Positions 18,388 through 27,534 of a stretch of DNA of 64,000 nucleotides are shown here, piece by piece. Each line of letters opens with the position of its first letter. Position 1 is the stretch's first letter. Below the pieces are notes generated by a model. The model saw nothing but the letters and a program-made list of their open reading frames with translations. It was not told the origin of the DNA and did no database searches. This DNA is from Weissella ceti (GTDB taxonomy: Bacteria; Bacillota; Bacilli; Lactobacillales; Lactobacillaceae). The stretch is from contig NZ_CP074441.1 of the NCBI RefSeq assembly GCF_018394055.1, positions 1,178,001 to 1,242,000 on the forward strand, in the 5' to 3' direction. The position numbers and the translations under genes were made by a program.

Positions 18388-19071
18388 TTATTTAGGGACT
18401 ATTAATACACTTTGCTCAACGTTTACGATGTGTAAAGGTACGCCAAATGTATTTGACAACAAGTTCTCATCTAACATAGTCGGAACTATTCCTGACAATA
18501 GGTTCTCCTGATTATTCATCAACCAGATATTGTCCCCTACATTAAAAGCCTGCGTTAAATCATGTAAGACCATCAAGACCGTGAATCGGCGTTGCTTTTG
18601 TAAGGTCGTTAGCGCTTGTAAGAATAATTGTTGGTAACGCAGATCAAGATATGTTGTTGGCTCATCTAATAATAATAGGTCTGGTTTTTGATGTAAGACA
18701 TAACCTAACCAAGCTAATTGGCGTTGTCCACCCGATAGCTGATCCATCTGCTTATCCAGTAAAGCTGTTAACTGTAATAAGTCTACGACTTCTTCATCGA
18801 TATCATTACTTTGAATCGTCAACAATTCACGAACCGTTAACGGTTCGAAGAGTTCATTATGTTGTGCTAACAGCGCAATTCTTTCTGGCACATCTTTAAT
18901 TTCACCAGTAGTTGGTTGAAGCTGTTTTGTAATCAAATTGAATAATGTTGATTTTCCGACACCATTCGGTCCAATTAAACAGGTGATTTCATGATCGATT
19001 AGTTGCGCGCTAACATTATTTAAAATGACTTTGTCACCTACTGAATATGAAAGATGATTTAGTTCTACCAT
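18388..19071 (-). CDS. Heme/iron ABC transporter ATP-binding protein (FecE/FhuC-like)
   Basis: 227 residues from the ATG at 19071. Walker A is GPNGVGKST, the Q-loop AQHNELFEPLTV, the signature LSGGQRQLA, Walker B LLLLDEPTTYLD and the H-loop VLHDLTQA: a complete ABC ATPase of the siderophore/heme class. The start codon abuts the permease stop, with GGGTGG as ribosome site. It powers the permease encoded upstream, and the NEAT proteins point to heme as cargo. Confidence 0.92.
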   Translation of the reverse strand: MVELNHLSYSVGDKVILNNVSAQLIDHEITCLIGPNGVGKSTLFNLITKQLQPTTGEIKDVPERIALLAQHNELFEPLTVRELLTIQSNDIDEEVVDLLQLTALLDKQMDQLSGGQRQLAWLGYVLHQKPDLLLLDEPTTYLDLRYQQLFLQALTTLQKQRRFTVLMVLHDLTQAFNVGDNIWLMNNQENLLSGIVPTMLDENLLSNTFGVPLHIVNVEQSVLIVPK

Positions 19072-19072
19072 A

Positions 19073-20002
19073 CTATTTACCACCCTTCATAAGTAACAGA
19101 ACAAACAACGGTCCACTAATCGCTAACAACACCGCACCAGTTGATAATTCAGTTGGTGCCACAATTGTTCGTGCAATTGTATCAGCGTTCAATAACAATA
19201 GACTGCCGCATAAGCCAGTTGGCATAAACAAGGCTTGTGACTTAGCATGCGGTGCGATAAACCGTGTAATCTGTGGCAATACTGCGCCTAAAAAGAAGAT
19301 AACCCCTAAGAGACTTGTCACCGCTCCAGACCATAGTCCCACAGTCCCTAGAACAAGATATACTGTCTTATGCTCTGATATTTTTAACAGACTTAGCTGT
19401 TCTGATGACAATGCAAAGTATTTCAGATTAGGCCAGACAACAATTAATCCCATTAATCCTATTAATAAGATAACTAGTAGTTGGATAGTCTGGCTTAAAG
19501 TTACCGTACTCAGAGTTGGTAGTGGCACGCCAAAGCCCGTTGTTGTTAATTGCGTCAGCGCTTGGAAGGTCATTGCTGTCGCAATTCCCATCAAAATTAA
19601 TTGCATAGTTGTACGTTGCTTTGGCATAACAATCCGCCAACCAATACTAATAATGACGCCACAGAAACTCGCTACCAAGACATTAATTGTCGTAAGCATG
19701 GGCATTAACACAATCAGACACAACATCAAAAATTGAGCGCCATTCATCATCCCCAAAATAGACGTATCAATTAATCGATTGCGTAATACAAGTTGAATCA
19801 ACACACTACTCCAACCGATCATTGCACCACCTACGACAGCGGTAATAATCCGTGGTAGTCGATAATGGATGATTAATTGCCACGCTTCTGGCTTCGCTTG
19901 AATCAAATTCTGTGGATTTATATACGTACTTCCTAACAAGAAAGCCGCCCCAATACTAAGAATAAGGGCGGCTGTTAGGACGCCGGTATATGCTTTAGGC
20001 AT
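19073..20002 (-). CDS. Heme/iron ABC transporter permease (FecCD family)
   Basis: 309 residues, eight to nine membrane segments. Family motifs are RLPRIITAVVGGAMIGWSSVLIQ near residue 50 (cited in parts: RLPRI, GGAMIG), and near the end GVIFFLGAVLPQITRF with the coupling-helix glycine region, then TIARTI and LSTGAVLLAISGPLFVLLL. It is a half-transporter that dimerises and passes heme or iron complexes from the binding protein into the cytosol. It sits 14 bp after the binding-protein gene. Confidence 0.9.
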   Translation of the reverse strand: MPKAYTGVLTAALILSIGAAFLLGSTYINPQNLIQAKPEAWQLIIHYRLPRIITAVVGGAMIGWSSVLIQLVLRNRLIDTSILGMMNGAQFLMLCLIVLMPMLTTINVLVASFCGVIISIGWRIVMPKQRTTMQLILMGIATAMTFQALTQLTTTGFGVPLPTLSTVTLSQTIQLLVILLIGLMGLIVVWPNLKYFALSSEQLSLLKISEHKTVYLVLGTVGLWSGAVTSLLGVIFFLGAVLPQITRFIAPHAKSQALFMPTGLCGSLLLLNADTIARTIVAPTELSTGAVLLAISGPLFVLLLMKGGK

Positions 20003-20016
20003 AACTGGTCTCCTTT

Positions 20017-20910
20017 TTATTTAGACTTTACTTCCGCAAGCCAATCTTGAATTTGCTTAAATGCTTGTGGTGCATTCAAATTAGCAGTCATGCCAAAAAT
20101 TGGTTCTTTAGCTTGATAAACATGCTTATTTTTTACAGCGCGCATTTGTTGCCAATTAGCGGATTGCAATGTTTCTTTGAAACTTGCAAAGACACTATCT
20201 TCCATCGCATGAGCCATGGTAATAATCACGTCGGGTTGTTCATGAACAAGTTGTTCCATATTTGGTTGGACATAGTCACTCTTTGCATCACTAGTGGTCA
20301 TAATTTCACCACCGGCACGTTCGACTAAATCCCCAACATAACTATACTTCGTTCCAGCTAAGAATGATCCACCTGGCATACCCATCAAAAGTAACACTTT
20401 GGGATGCTTAGTCATTTTTCGGTCTTTTAAATCTAACGTTCTGTTTAATTTAACCGCTTCTTGTTCTTTACCAAAAGTATCACCTAACTTAGTGATACTA
20501 TCTTGTAAATTAGCGACTGTTTTAAAATTAAGTACTTCAACTTTAATACCATCACTAGTTAATCGCTTCTTGTAATCATCAATCAGTGCTGCATCCACGT
20601 AGACGGCATCTGGCTTTAGCGACCCAATTTTTTCCATGTTGGGTGACACATGATTGCCTACTTGCGGTAACTCAGCATAACGAGTTGGTACTTGTTTATT
20701 CGTACCCGGCGTAGCAACACCTACAACTTGCTCAATTCCTAATTGATCAAACACTTCACTCTGTGCATTAGTTGTTGTTACTACCCGCTTAAATGCTTGA
20801 TCTGAATTACCAGGCGTCATTTGAGCAAACGCCAACCATAACCAGCCCCCAGCCAATAAGACAAGTACAAGTACACATCCGGCCATCAATCGTAATTGTG
20901 TTTTTGTCAT
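20017..20910 (-). CDS. Heme/iron ABC transporter substrate-binding protein (IsdE-like), membrane-anchored
   Basis: 297 residues. After a hydrophobic segment (about 7-30) comes a class III binding fold: RVVTTTNAQSEVFDQLGIEQVVGVATPG, then MEKIGSLKPDAVYVDA, and a C-terminal AVKNKHVYQAKEPI region (motifs cited in short pieces). The only early Cys, C12 in LMAGC, precedes most of the hydrophobic stretch, so a lipoprotein is unlikely; the protein probably stays tethered by an uncleaved helix. It should hand heme from surface NEAT proteins to the permease. It starts 1 bp after the upstream NEAT gene stop. Confidence 0.85.
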   Translation of the reverse strand: MTKTQLRLMAGCVLVLVLLAGGWLWLAFAQMTPGNSDQAFKRVVTTTNAQSEVFDQLGIEQVVGVATPGTNKQVPTRYAELPQVGNHVSPNMEKIGSLKPDAVYVDAALIDDYKKRLTSDGIKVEVLNFKTVANLQDSITKLGDTFGKEQEAVKLNRTLDLKDRKMTKHPKVLLLMGMPGGSFLAGTKYSYVGDLVERAGGEIMTTSDAKSDYVQPNMEQLVHEQPDVIITMAHAMEDSVFASFKETLQSANWQQMRAVKNKHVYQAKEPIFGMTANLNAPQAFKQIQDWLAEVKSK

Positions 20911-20911
20911 A

Positions 20912-21757
20912 TTATTTCTTTCTTGATGTAAACCAAATCACAGCACCTGCCGCTAAAATACCGACTGCTAAACCACTACCAATAAAGATAAGAATTTTAT
21001 TCGTTACGTCTGACTTCTTAGCTGCATGATTCTGCTTACTACGTTCCGTCATTCTAGATTCCTTTGCCTGACTGTCTGCAGACTTCTTGTTTGTGCTATA
21101 TCCAAACGCAGATTCTTTTTTAGCAGGTTCATGCTCGCTTGATGCTTTCTTTGTTTCGACGTCTGATAATTCAGACATAGCTTTTGTCTTCTCTGTAGAT
21201 GACATATCTGCTCGCTTGGATGTCGTAATTTCTTGTTTCTTGGCTTGCTTGTCAGCTTGCGAAGCTACTTCTCGTGTAGTCATTTTTTTCGTAGACTTCA
21301 TCTGGGTAGGTTCTTTAATAGAGCTAGCATCAATTTGTAGCCCAACATTGTAAACATGATGATAATTGATGCTATCCACATCAACCTTAATGACCGCATT
21401 CTGTCGTGCACTTAAATTATTCGTTTGAAACGAGTAAGTGATAGTTTGCGTCTGACCGTTAGCTGACTTCGACGTATTAGCTGCCCCACCATTAATACTC
21501 ATAATCTGGACTGGGTAATTTCCCAATGATTTATTTGTTGTTACGCTTGAAGTAATAGTATATTGGCCATTACCCAGCGGCGTGACACTGGCAACATTTG
21601 AAAAATATGATGCCGCGTAAGACGTTTGGTTTGTTCCCTCTTTCAACACAGATAGCGGAACTGTCTGTGTGTTCGCACTAGTGATCGGCACCCCCACAAA
21701 CAATGCACTGATTGCCAGGAACAGTGTAATTAAAATATTTTTCTTGATGTTCATCAT
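20912..21757 (-). CDS. NEAT-domain heme-binding surface protein
   Basis: 281 residues: signal peptide (1-29), one NEAT domain (about 33-145), a charged Lys/Ser/Glu-rich stalk (150-250) and a C-terminal membrane helix followed by SRKK. The NEAT heme motif YxxxY is intact as YHHVY (132-136), with the helix SYAASYF at 46-52. Such proteins relay heme across the wall (IsdC/Shp role). There is no LPxTG; anchoring is by the membrane helix. It lies 1 bp after the large NEAT gene and 1 bp before the binding protein. Confidence 0.88.
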   Translation of the reverse strand: MMNIKKNILITLFLAISALFVGVPITSANTQTVPLSVLKEGTNQTSYAASYFSNVASVTPLGNGQYTITSSVTTNKSLGNYPVQIMSINGGAANTSKSANGQTQTITYSFQTNNLSARQNAVIKVDVDSINYHHVYNVGLQIDASSIKEPTQMKSTKKMTTREVASQADKQAKKQEITTSKRADMSSTEKTKAMSELSDVETKKASSEHEPAKKESAFGYSTNKKSADSQAKESRMTERSKQNHAAKKSDVTNKILIFIGSGLAVGILAAGAVIWFTSRKK

Positions 21758-21758
21758 T

Positions 21759-24700
21759 TTATCCTTTAAACATTAGCCAAGCTAATGTAACTGAAATAAA
21801 TCCTAGCAGTGCTGCAATAACACTTCCTAGCAACAAGAACGCATTATTGATATCAGCTTGTTCTTCCGCTGAATTGGTCATTGCTGCATCGTTAGATTGC
21901 GCCGCATCAATTAATTGTTCCATTGTGTTCTTGGCTGGTTCTTTGGTGTCTGATGCCTTAGCTACATCTGTTGAATCCATATCGTCATCAAGGTTAGCAT
22001 CCACCTTAGTTGTAGGAACAAAATGCATTGGCAAAACAGTATCCGTTTGGTTTGTCGTTGTTGCATTATTCAATGGCTTCACTACCTCGATTGGTGTCGT
22101 TGCATCGGCTGATTCAACAGTATTCTTGTTCACTCGTAATTCACGTGACTTAGTTACACCCTTATTATTCGTGTGTACTTGTCCATCTTGTGTTGGTACT
22201 TGCGGAGCAACTTCTTCATGTACTGCATCTTCTGTTTTAGGTGTTCCCTTAAAGCCAGCAATTAGGCGTAATGAGAATGGTTGTGATTCCTTAATAACGC
22301 CCGGTACATCAACGTCCACGTGTCCAACAATTGTCGTTGTCAAAACTGACTTTGGCAAAGTTACTGTGAAACTGTTACCAGAACGGACGGCCTTTTGACC
22401 GCCAATCATCAAACGCGTAATCATATTCGCCGCTGCTTCATTGTTGGCGAAAATAGTGATTGTCGCTTGGTTCCCCTTAATTTCAACATGCGCTGCGTTT
22501 AGCATGTATTGCGCCATCACTGAAGTTTGATCCGTACCTAACTTCAAGAACTTCGCTACATAATTGTGGTATTTATTTGGTGTCACGTTGTTTTTGTTTG
22601 GTGTGCCAGACTTATCTTCTGAATCAGACTTATTCGGCTTAGTCTTATCCGGTTGCTTGTCTTGTTCTGATTCTTTTTCAGGTTTGTTCTTTTGCTCATC
22701 AACTTGTTTATCAGCATCGTCATGTTCAACTGGCTTATCAGGTACAATACCCTTTTGAACCGTACGTCCATCTAAGCGAAGCGTGAACGGTTGTTCTTCC
22801 TTAAATTGTCCAAGGCCTGGGATAAATGTTGAGACACTTACAAAACCGTCCAATGTAATCGTTACATCGTTTTGTAGCTTCTTAGTTCCCAAATCGAAAT
22901 AGAACTTAGTTCCTTCGCGCTTTACGTAGCTTTTTCCATTCAACATCAAGTTTTGAATCATCGCTGCTGCTTTATCATTATTAGCACTGACCACCAAATA
23001 TTGATGTCCATTTTGATAGTACATTTGTGCACTCTTCAGCATGTATTGTGCCATCACGGAAGCATCAGACGTTCCTAGCTTCAAGTAATGTGCTTTATAA
23101 GTTACAAGATCTTGTTCCTTAGATGGTTTTGTATCTTGCTGTGGTTCTTTATCTTTATTCACATCTTGTGGCTTCTCAGGAACATTCGGTGTTTCTGGTG
23201 TTTCTGGTGTTTCTGGTGTTTGCTTTTCTGGCTCTTGCTTTTCTGGCTCGGTACTTTCAGTGTTTTTATTCTTATCAGGTACACTATCTTTTTGAACCGT
23301 ACGTCCATCTAAGCGAAGTGTGAATGGTTGTTCTTCCTTAAATTGTCCAAGGCCTGGGATAAACGTTGAGACACTTACAAACCCGTTTAATGTAATCGTT
23401 ACATCGTTTTGTAGCTTCTTAGTTCCCAAATCGAAATAGAACTTAGTTCCTTCGCGCTTTACGTAGCCTTTTCCATTCAACATCAAGTTTTGAATCATCG
23501 CTCCTGCTTTATCATCATTTGCACTGATTAATACGTATTGATGTCCATTTTGATAGTACATTTGTGCGCTCTGCAACATATATTGCGCCATTACAGATGT
23601 ATCATTTGTCCCTAACTTTAAGTAATGAGCCTTATACGTCACAACATCTTGTTCCTTAGATGGATTAACATCGTTATGTGATTCTGTATCCTTATTCACA
23701 TCTTGTGGCTTATCAGGAACATTCGGTGTTTCTGGTGTTTGCTTTTCTGGTGTTTGCTTTTCTGGTTCTTGCTTTTCTGGTTCTTGCTTTTCTGGTGTCT
23801 TATTCTCTTGAACAGTACGTTCATCTAACTGTAACGTAAATGGTTGTTCTTCTTTGAATTGACCAAGACCAGGAATATACGCTGAGACACTTACAAATCC
23901 GTTCAATGTAATCGTTACATCGTTTTGTAACTTCTTAGTTCCCAAATCAAAATAGAACTTAGTACTTTCACGCTTCACGTATGATTTTTCATTCATCAAC
24001 ATGTTTTGAATCATCGCTGCGGCTTTGTCATCATTTGCACTAATGACTAAGTATTGATGTCCATTTTGATAGTACATTTGTGCGCTCTTCAACATATATT
24101 GCGCCATTACAGATGTATCATTTGTCCCCACCTTTAAATAATGGGCCTTATATGTCACAACATCTTGTTCTTTAGATGGTGTGACATCATTGTTAGATTC
24201 TGTGTCCTTATTCACATCCTCTGGCTTATCTTCAGTCTCAGGCTTAGTAGCTTCTTCATCCGGATTAGGCTTCACTTCAGGTTCTGCAGGTTGTTCTGCA
24301 TCCTTGTCGGCATCATTTGTTAACCCATAAAGCTTGAAGAAAACATCATAATGATGATCATAATTCAGCACTTCAGGATTAATCTTAACGTGCATATTTT
24401 CCTTAAATGGCGTGCCATTAAGAGCATCCTCAGTTAACGCAAAGCGATATTCAAGTACGTATGTTTCTCCAACTAACTTGGTTGAAACCTTAGTTCCGTG
24501 CAAGAAAGTGATACTATCTGCACCATAAGTCTTTGGAACAATGACTTTAATCAACAATGTCTTTTGTCCGTCAGCCTGGGTTTCTACCACTGCATTCGTT
24601 TGAATAAAGTTACTTGCAACTGACGTTAGGTTGCTGCCATCACCCTTTAAGACAGAAATCTTAACGGCTTGATTTTCGTCAGTCTTGTCTGCACCCTTTA

Positions 24701-26072
24701 GTTGAACAGGTTGCGTCAATGTCCCAGTAAATTTAATCGCCTTATCTTCCGCATCGGTCTCCCAAGACATGTAAACTTCATTATCTTTATTCACATCAAT
24801 ATCAGTTAGTAACAGTCCCTCATCGTTCACTGTTAGTTGACCATCAGATTGTAGTTTTATTGGTAATACATTTGCGTTACGAGACTTCACTAATACCGGA
24901 ATTAATCCTGATGCCTTCTTATCATTAATCATCGCTACCGGCAGCGTTACTGCTTGGAACTTCGCATTTACACGTGTGATTTTAGTCAAATCTTTCAACG
25001 CGCTCAAATCGTAAATATGATTACGCATCATGTTGATTGTTTCCAATCCACTTAATTCTTTCAAGACAGAAATATCAGATACGTTATTATTTGAAAAACC
25101 AAGATACTTTAGATTTTTTAATTCAGCCAACGGCGTCAAAGATGACACATTATCTTTGCTAAAATCTAAATCACTTAATTTCGTTAGCTTACTTAAGCTG
25201 CTTAAATCTGAAATTTGATCATTAAAGTCAATTGCCAAAATTTCTAAGTCCTTCATACCTGCGAAGATTGACATTTCATTATTTGATAATCCCATTTGTG
25301 AGAAATTAGCTTTTTTCAATTTCGTCAAACTCTTCAAGGAACTCACATCGGCAGAACGATTATTTCCAAGCGCAATACGCTCTAGATTGGTTAGATGTGA
25401 CACAGGCTCAAAATTAGTAATTTGATTTGAATTAATTTCTAATTCTGTCAATTCCGTCATACTTGCCAATGCACTCACATCAGTTAATTGATTACCACCC
25501 ATCCCCAATGAACGTAATTTTGTTAACTTACTTAGATCAGGTACGACACTCAATTTAGTATTTTGCATTTCTAGTGTTACCAAATTGGTTAAATCACTAA
25601 CCGCTGATAACTTGTCCGGTTCTAGCCCATAGGCATTAGCCACTAAATTCAATTGTGCAACAGATGTAGTCTTTAACGGCGCCAAGTCAGGTAGGACTTT
25701 AGATTTATTGAAGCGTAGGCTCACAGATTCTAAATGATGTAACTGTCCTAAAGGTTCAATACTAGCAATGGCATTCCCAGACAAATCAATTAATTTTAGA
25801 TTTTTGGCATATTCTAAACCAGTTAAATCAGTGATATCAGAATACGTTAGATTTAGACTTGTGACTTTCAACAAGTTTTCCTTCGTTAATGGAACGCCCG
25901 TCCCCAAAGCACGTTGTAATTCCTTTTGTAAATTCTCATCTGGAATCACGACAACGTTATCTTCTGTTAAATTAGTTTCATCCGCATGAATAATGTTCAC
26001 ATCCATGAACTCACCCGCGCTCAAACCGATCAGTAATGTACTCATCAGTGTCATGACAATATGCTTTTTCAT
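21759..26072 (-). CDS. Large surface protein with leucine-rich repeats and five NEAT-type domains (hemophore/adhesin)
   Basis: 1437 residues. Signal peptide 1-30; internalin-like leucine-rich repeats about 65-375 (22-residue units with L-x-x-L-x-L-x-x-N); a linker domain 380-455; NEAT1 about 466-585 with an intact YDHHY at 571-575; then NEAT-like copies at about 640-752, 812-923, 990-1102 and 1168-1272. The first three copies are nearly identical. All four keep the helix SVMAQYM but lack YxxxY. Linkers are rich in Pro/Glu/Lys (EPEKQ, TPETP). A C-terminal membrane helix (1408-1434) replaces a sortase signal. LRR+NEAT recalls IlsA of Bacillus cereus. Probable role: capture heme or hemoproteins at the surface and feed the operon's transporter. 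Confidence 0.88.
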   Translation of the reverse strand: MKKHIVMTLMSTLLIGLSAGEFMDVNIIHADETNLTEDNVVVIPDENLQKELQRALGTGVPLTKENLLKVTSLNLTYSDITDLTGLEYAKNLKLIDLSGNAIASIEPLGQLHHLESVSLRFNKSKVLPDLAPLKTTSVAQLNLVANAYGLEPDKLSAVSDLTNLVTLEMQNTKLSVVPDLSKLTKLRSLGMGGNQLTDVSALASMTELTELEINSNQITNFEPVSHLTNLERIALGNNRSADVSSLKSLTKLKKANFSQMGLSNNEMSIFAGMKDLEILAIDFNDQISDLSSLSKLTKLSDLDFSKDNVSSLTPLAELKNLKYLGFSNNNVSDISVLKELSGLETINMMRNHIYDLSALKDLTKITRVNAKFQAVTLPVAMINDKKASGLIPVLVKSRNANVLPIKLQSDGQLTVNDEGLLLTDIDVNKDNEVYMSWETDAEDKAIKFTGTLTQPVQLKGADKTDENQAVKISVLKGDGSNLTSVASNFIQTNAVVETQADGQKTLLIKVIVPKTYGADSITFLHGTKVSTKLVGETYVLEYRFALTEDALNGTPFKENMHVKINPEVLNYDHHYDVFFKLYGLTNDADKDAEQPAEPEVKPNPDEEATKPETEDKPEDVNKDTESNNDVTPSKEQDVVTYKAHYLKVGTNDTSVMAQYMLKSAQMYYQNGHQYLVISANDDKAAAMIQNMLMNEKSYVKRESTKFYFDLGTKKLQNDVTITLNGFVSVSAYIPGLGQFKEEQPFTLQLDERTVQENKTPEKQEPEKQEPEKQTPEKQTPETPNVPDKPQDVNKDTESHNDVNPSKEQDVVTYKAHYLKLGTNDTSVMAQYMLQSAQMYYQNGHQYVLISANDDKAGAMIQNLMLNGKGYVKREGTKFYFDLGTKKLQNDVTITLNGFVSVSTFIPGLGQFKEEQPFTLRLDGRTVQKDSVPDKNKNTESTEPEKQEPEKQTPETPETPETPNVPEKPQDVNKDKEPQQDTKPSKEQDLVTYKAHYLKLGTSDASVMAQYMLKSAQMYYQNGHQYLVVSANNDKAAAMIQNLMLNGKSYVKREGTKFYFDLGTKKLQNDVTITLDGFVSVSTFIPGLGQFKEEQPFTLRLDGRTVQKGIVPDKPVEHDDADKQVDEQKNKPEKESEQDKQPDKTKPNKSDSEDKSGTPNKNNVTPNKYHNYVAKFLKLGTDQTSVMAQYMLNAAHVEIKGNQATITIFANNEAAANMITRLMIGGQKAVRSGNSFTVTLPKSVLTTTIVGHVDVDVPGVIKESQPFSLRLIAGFKGTPKTEDAVHEEVAPQVPTQDGQVHTNNKGVTKSRELRVNKNTVESADATTPIEVVKPLNNATTTNQTDTVLPMHFVPTTKVDANLDDDMDSTDVAKASDTKEPAKNTMEQLIDAAQSNDAAMTNSAEEQADINNAFLLLGSVIAALLGFISVTLAWLMFKG
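22767..24155 (-). repeat. Three near-identical ~340-bp repeats encoding NEAT-like domains
   Basis: Copies at 23817-24155, 23304-23639 and 22767-23105 share long identical stretches in both DNA and protein, separated by variable Pro-Glu-Lys linkers made of short reiterated codons. A fourth, diverged copy is at 22257-22571. Confidence 0.9.
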
Positions 26073-26616
26073 CTTCTATTCCTTTGTTTGTACAAAATTC
26101 AATATGTTTATATATTTAAGATTTGTGTACAGATAACATAATAACTGTTTTTAAACAGCCCTATCTCAATAAACATTACACTTATTAACCAAATCAATTG
26201 AACCGTTATAATATTCACAAATCGCTTTAACTTTATTTCAAAAACAACCTACAATCACGATATATATATATTAAAAAAATCGTTTAAATCGCATAAAATT
26301 CACACAAAAAATATAACGTTAATCATACACCTCCTGTTCACAATAGTTATTTCATTCACAATCAGTCTACTACAGAGTACACCCTAATTATTCAAATTAA
26401 AAGGTATTTAGTAAGTAAAAAACACCGCATCACATAAAGTGACACGGTGTCATGATTGTATATCAAATGTATTTAACTGTTCACGAACATACACATTGCT
26501 TTCTATCAACATATGTAAGCTAACATAAATGAAAACGCATTTTTATTTTAATTTTTTTAGTTTAAAAATTGAATTTATCTACTTTTTTCAAATAATCAAT
26601 CTTTCACGAATCTTTT
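26073..26616. other. Intergenic region upstream of the heme-uptake operon
   Basis: Extremely AT-rich. It holds the opp terminator (26415-26450) and must hold the promoter of the NEAT operon, which I could not assign with confidence: there are several TATA-like boxes and no clear TTGACA. A perfect AGGAGG is followed by an eight-codon frame (26300-26326, minus strand). I see no clear Fur box. Confidence 0.5.
26415..26450 (-). terminator. Terminator of the opp operon
   Basis: 12-bp stem with central wobble pairs (ACACCG at one end, CGGTGT at the other) followed on the minus strand by six T, about 165 bp after the oppF stop. Confidence 0.85.
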
Positions 26617-27534
26617 CTACACGTGCGCTAAATGAATACGGAAACGCTCCAGATTCTGATCATCAGTACGTACCCAACGGTCATCTGACACTTTCATCAG
26701 CTTTTGTTCTTCAACAAATGAGACGATTGGTTGCAGCCAATCTTGTTTTTCATGTTCATCTTCAACTGGCATCGCTTGAATTAATGTTTGGGTATATGGA
26801 TGAAGCGGGTTATTGAAAATGTCGTTCGCATGCCCAACCTCCACTAATTCACCATGATACAAAACACCAATTCGATCTGAGATATGTTGTACCATAGGTA
26901 AATCATGCGCAATAAACAAGTAAGTCAATTTTAATGTTTCTTTCAGATCCTGCATTAGATTAATTACCTGAGCTTGAATTGACACATCTAACGCCGAGAT
27001 TGGTTCGTCCGCAATCACAAACTTTGGATGCATGATTAGTGCCCGGGCGATTCCAATTCTTTGGCGTTGTCCACCAGAAAACTCATGGGGGTAACGATTA
27101 CCATCGGTTTCTTTCAATCCCACTACCTTTAAAATCTCGGTGATTTTTTGTTGGCGTTCGTCTTTAGAAGCATATAGTTTATGTGCATCTAGCCCTTCCG
27201 CGATAATGTCTGAAACCTTCATTTGTCCATTTAACGATGCACTAGGATCTTGAAAAATCATTTGAATCGTTTGTTTAAACTGCTTCATCTCACGTTTATT
27301 CATTGCTTGAACATCTTGTCCATCAAAGCGAATATTGCCTGACTCTGGTTTAATGATACCTAATAATGCCCGACTTAAGGTCGTTTTCCCTGATCCAGAT
27401 TCACCAACCAGACCAAATACTTCTCCTGGCATAATGTCGAAAGATACATCTTTTAATACTGTTTTTTGATGCTTCGTGTCTGCATCAAAAGTGACTGATA
27501 CATTTGAAAAAGACACAATTGGTTTAACTGTCAT
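26617..27534 (-). CDS. oppF: Oligopeptide ABC transporter ATP-binding protein OppF
   Basis: 305 residues from the ATG at 27534, which has GGAGG 9 bp upstream; the coding start overlaps the end of oppD by 11 bp. Walker A GESGSGKTT, signature FSGGQRQRIG, Walker B VIADEPISALD, H-loop AHDLPMV, and the Opp/Dpp C-terminal NPLHPYTQTLIQAMP. One of the two ATPases that drive peptide import. Confidence 0.94.
   Translation of the reverse strand: MTVKPIVSFSNVSVTFDADTKHQKTVLKDVSFDIMPGEVFGLVGESGSGKTTLSRALLGIIKPESGNIRFDGQDVQAMNKREMKQFKQTIQMIFQDPSASLNGQMKVSDIIAEGLDAHKLYASKDERQQKITEILKVVGLKETDGNRYPHEFSGGQRQRIGIARALIMHPKFVIADEPISALDVSIQAQVINLMQDLKETLKLTYLFIAHDLPMVQHISDRIGVLYHGELVEVGHANDIFNNPLHPYTQTLIQAMPVEDEHEKQDWLQPIVSFVEEQKLMKVSDDRWVRTDDQNLERFRIHLAHV

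Noticed and set aside
20870-20910. Lipobox in the heme binding protein (LMAGC)
   Set aside because: The Cys precedes most of the hydrophobic segment, the reverse of a signal peptidase II site.
22550-24300. Long plus-strand reading frames inside the NEAT gene
   Set aside because: They mirror low-complexity Pro-Glu-Lys coding repeats on the minus strand and have no ribosome sites.
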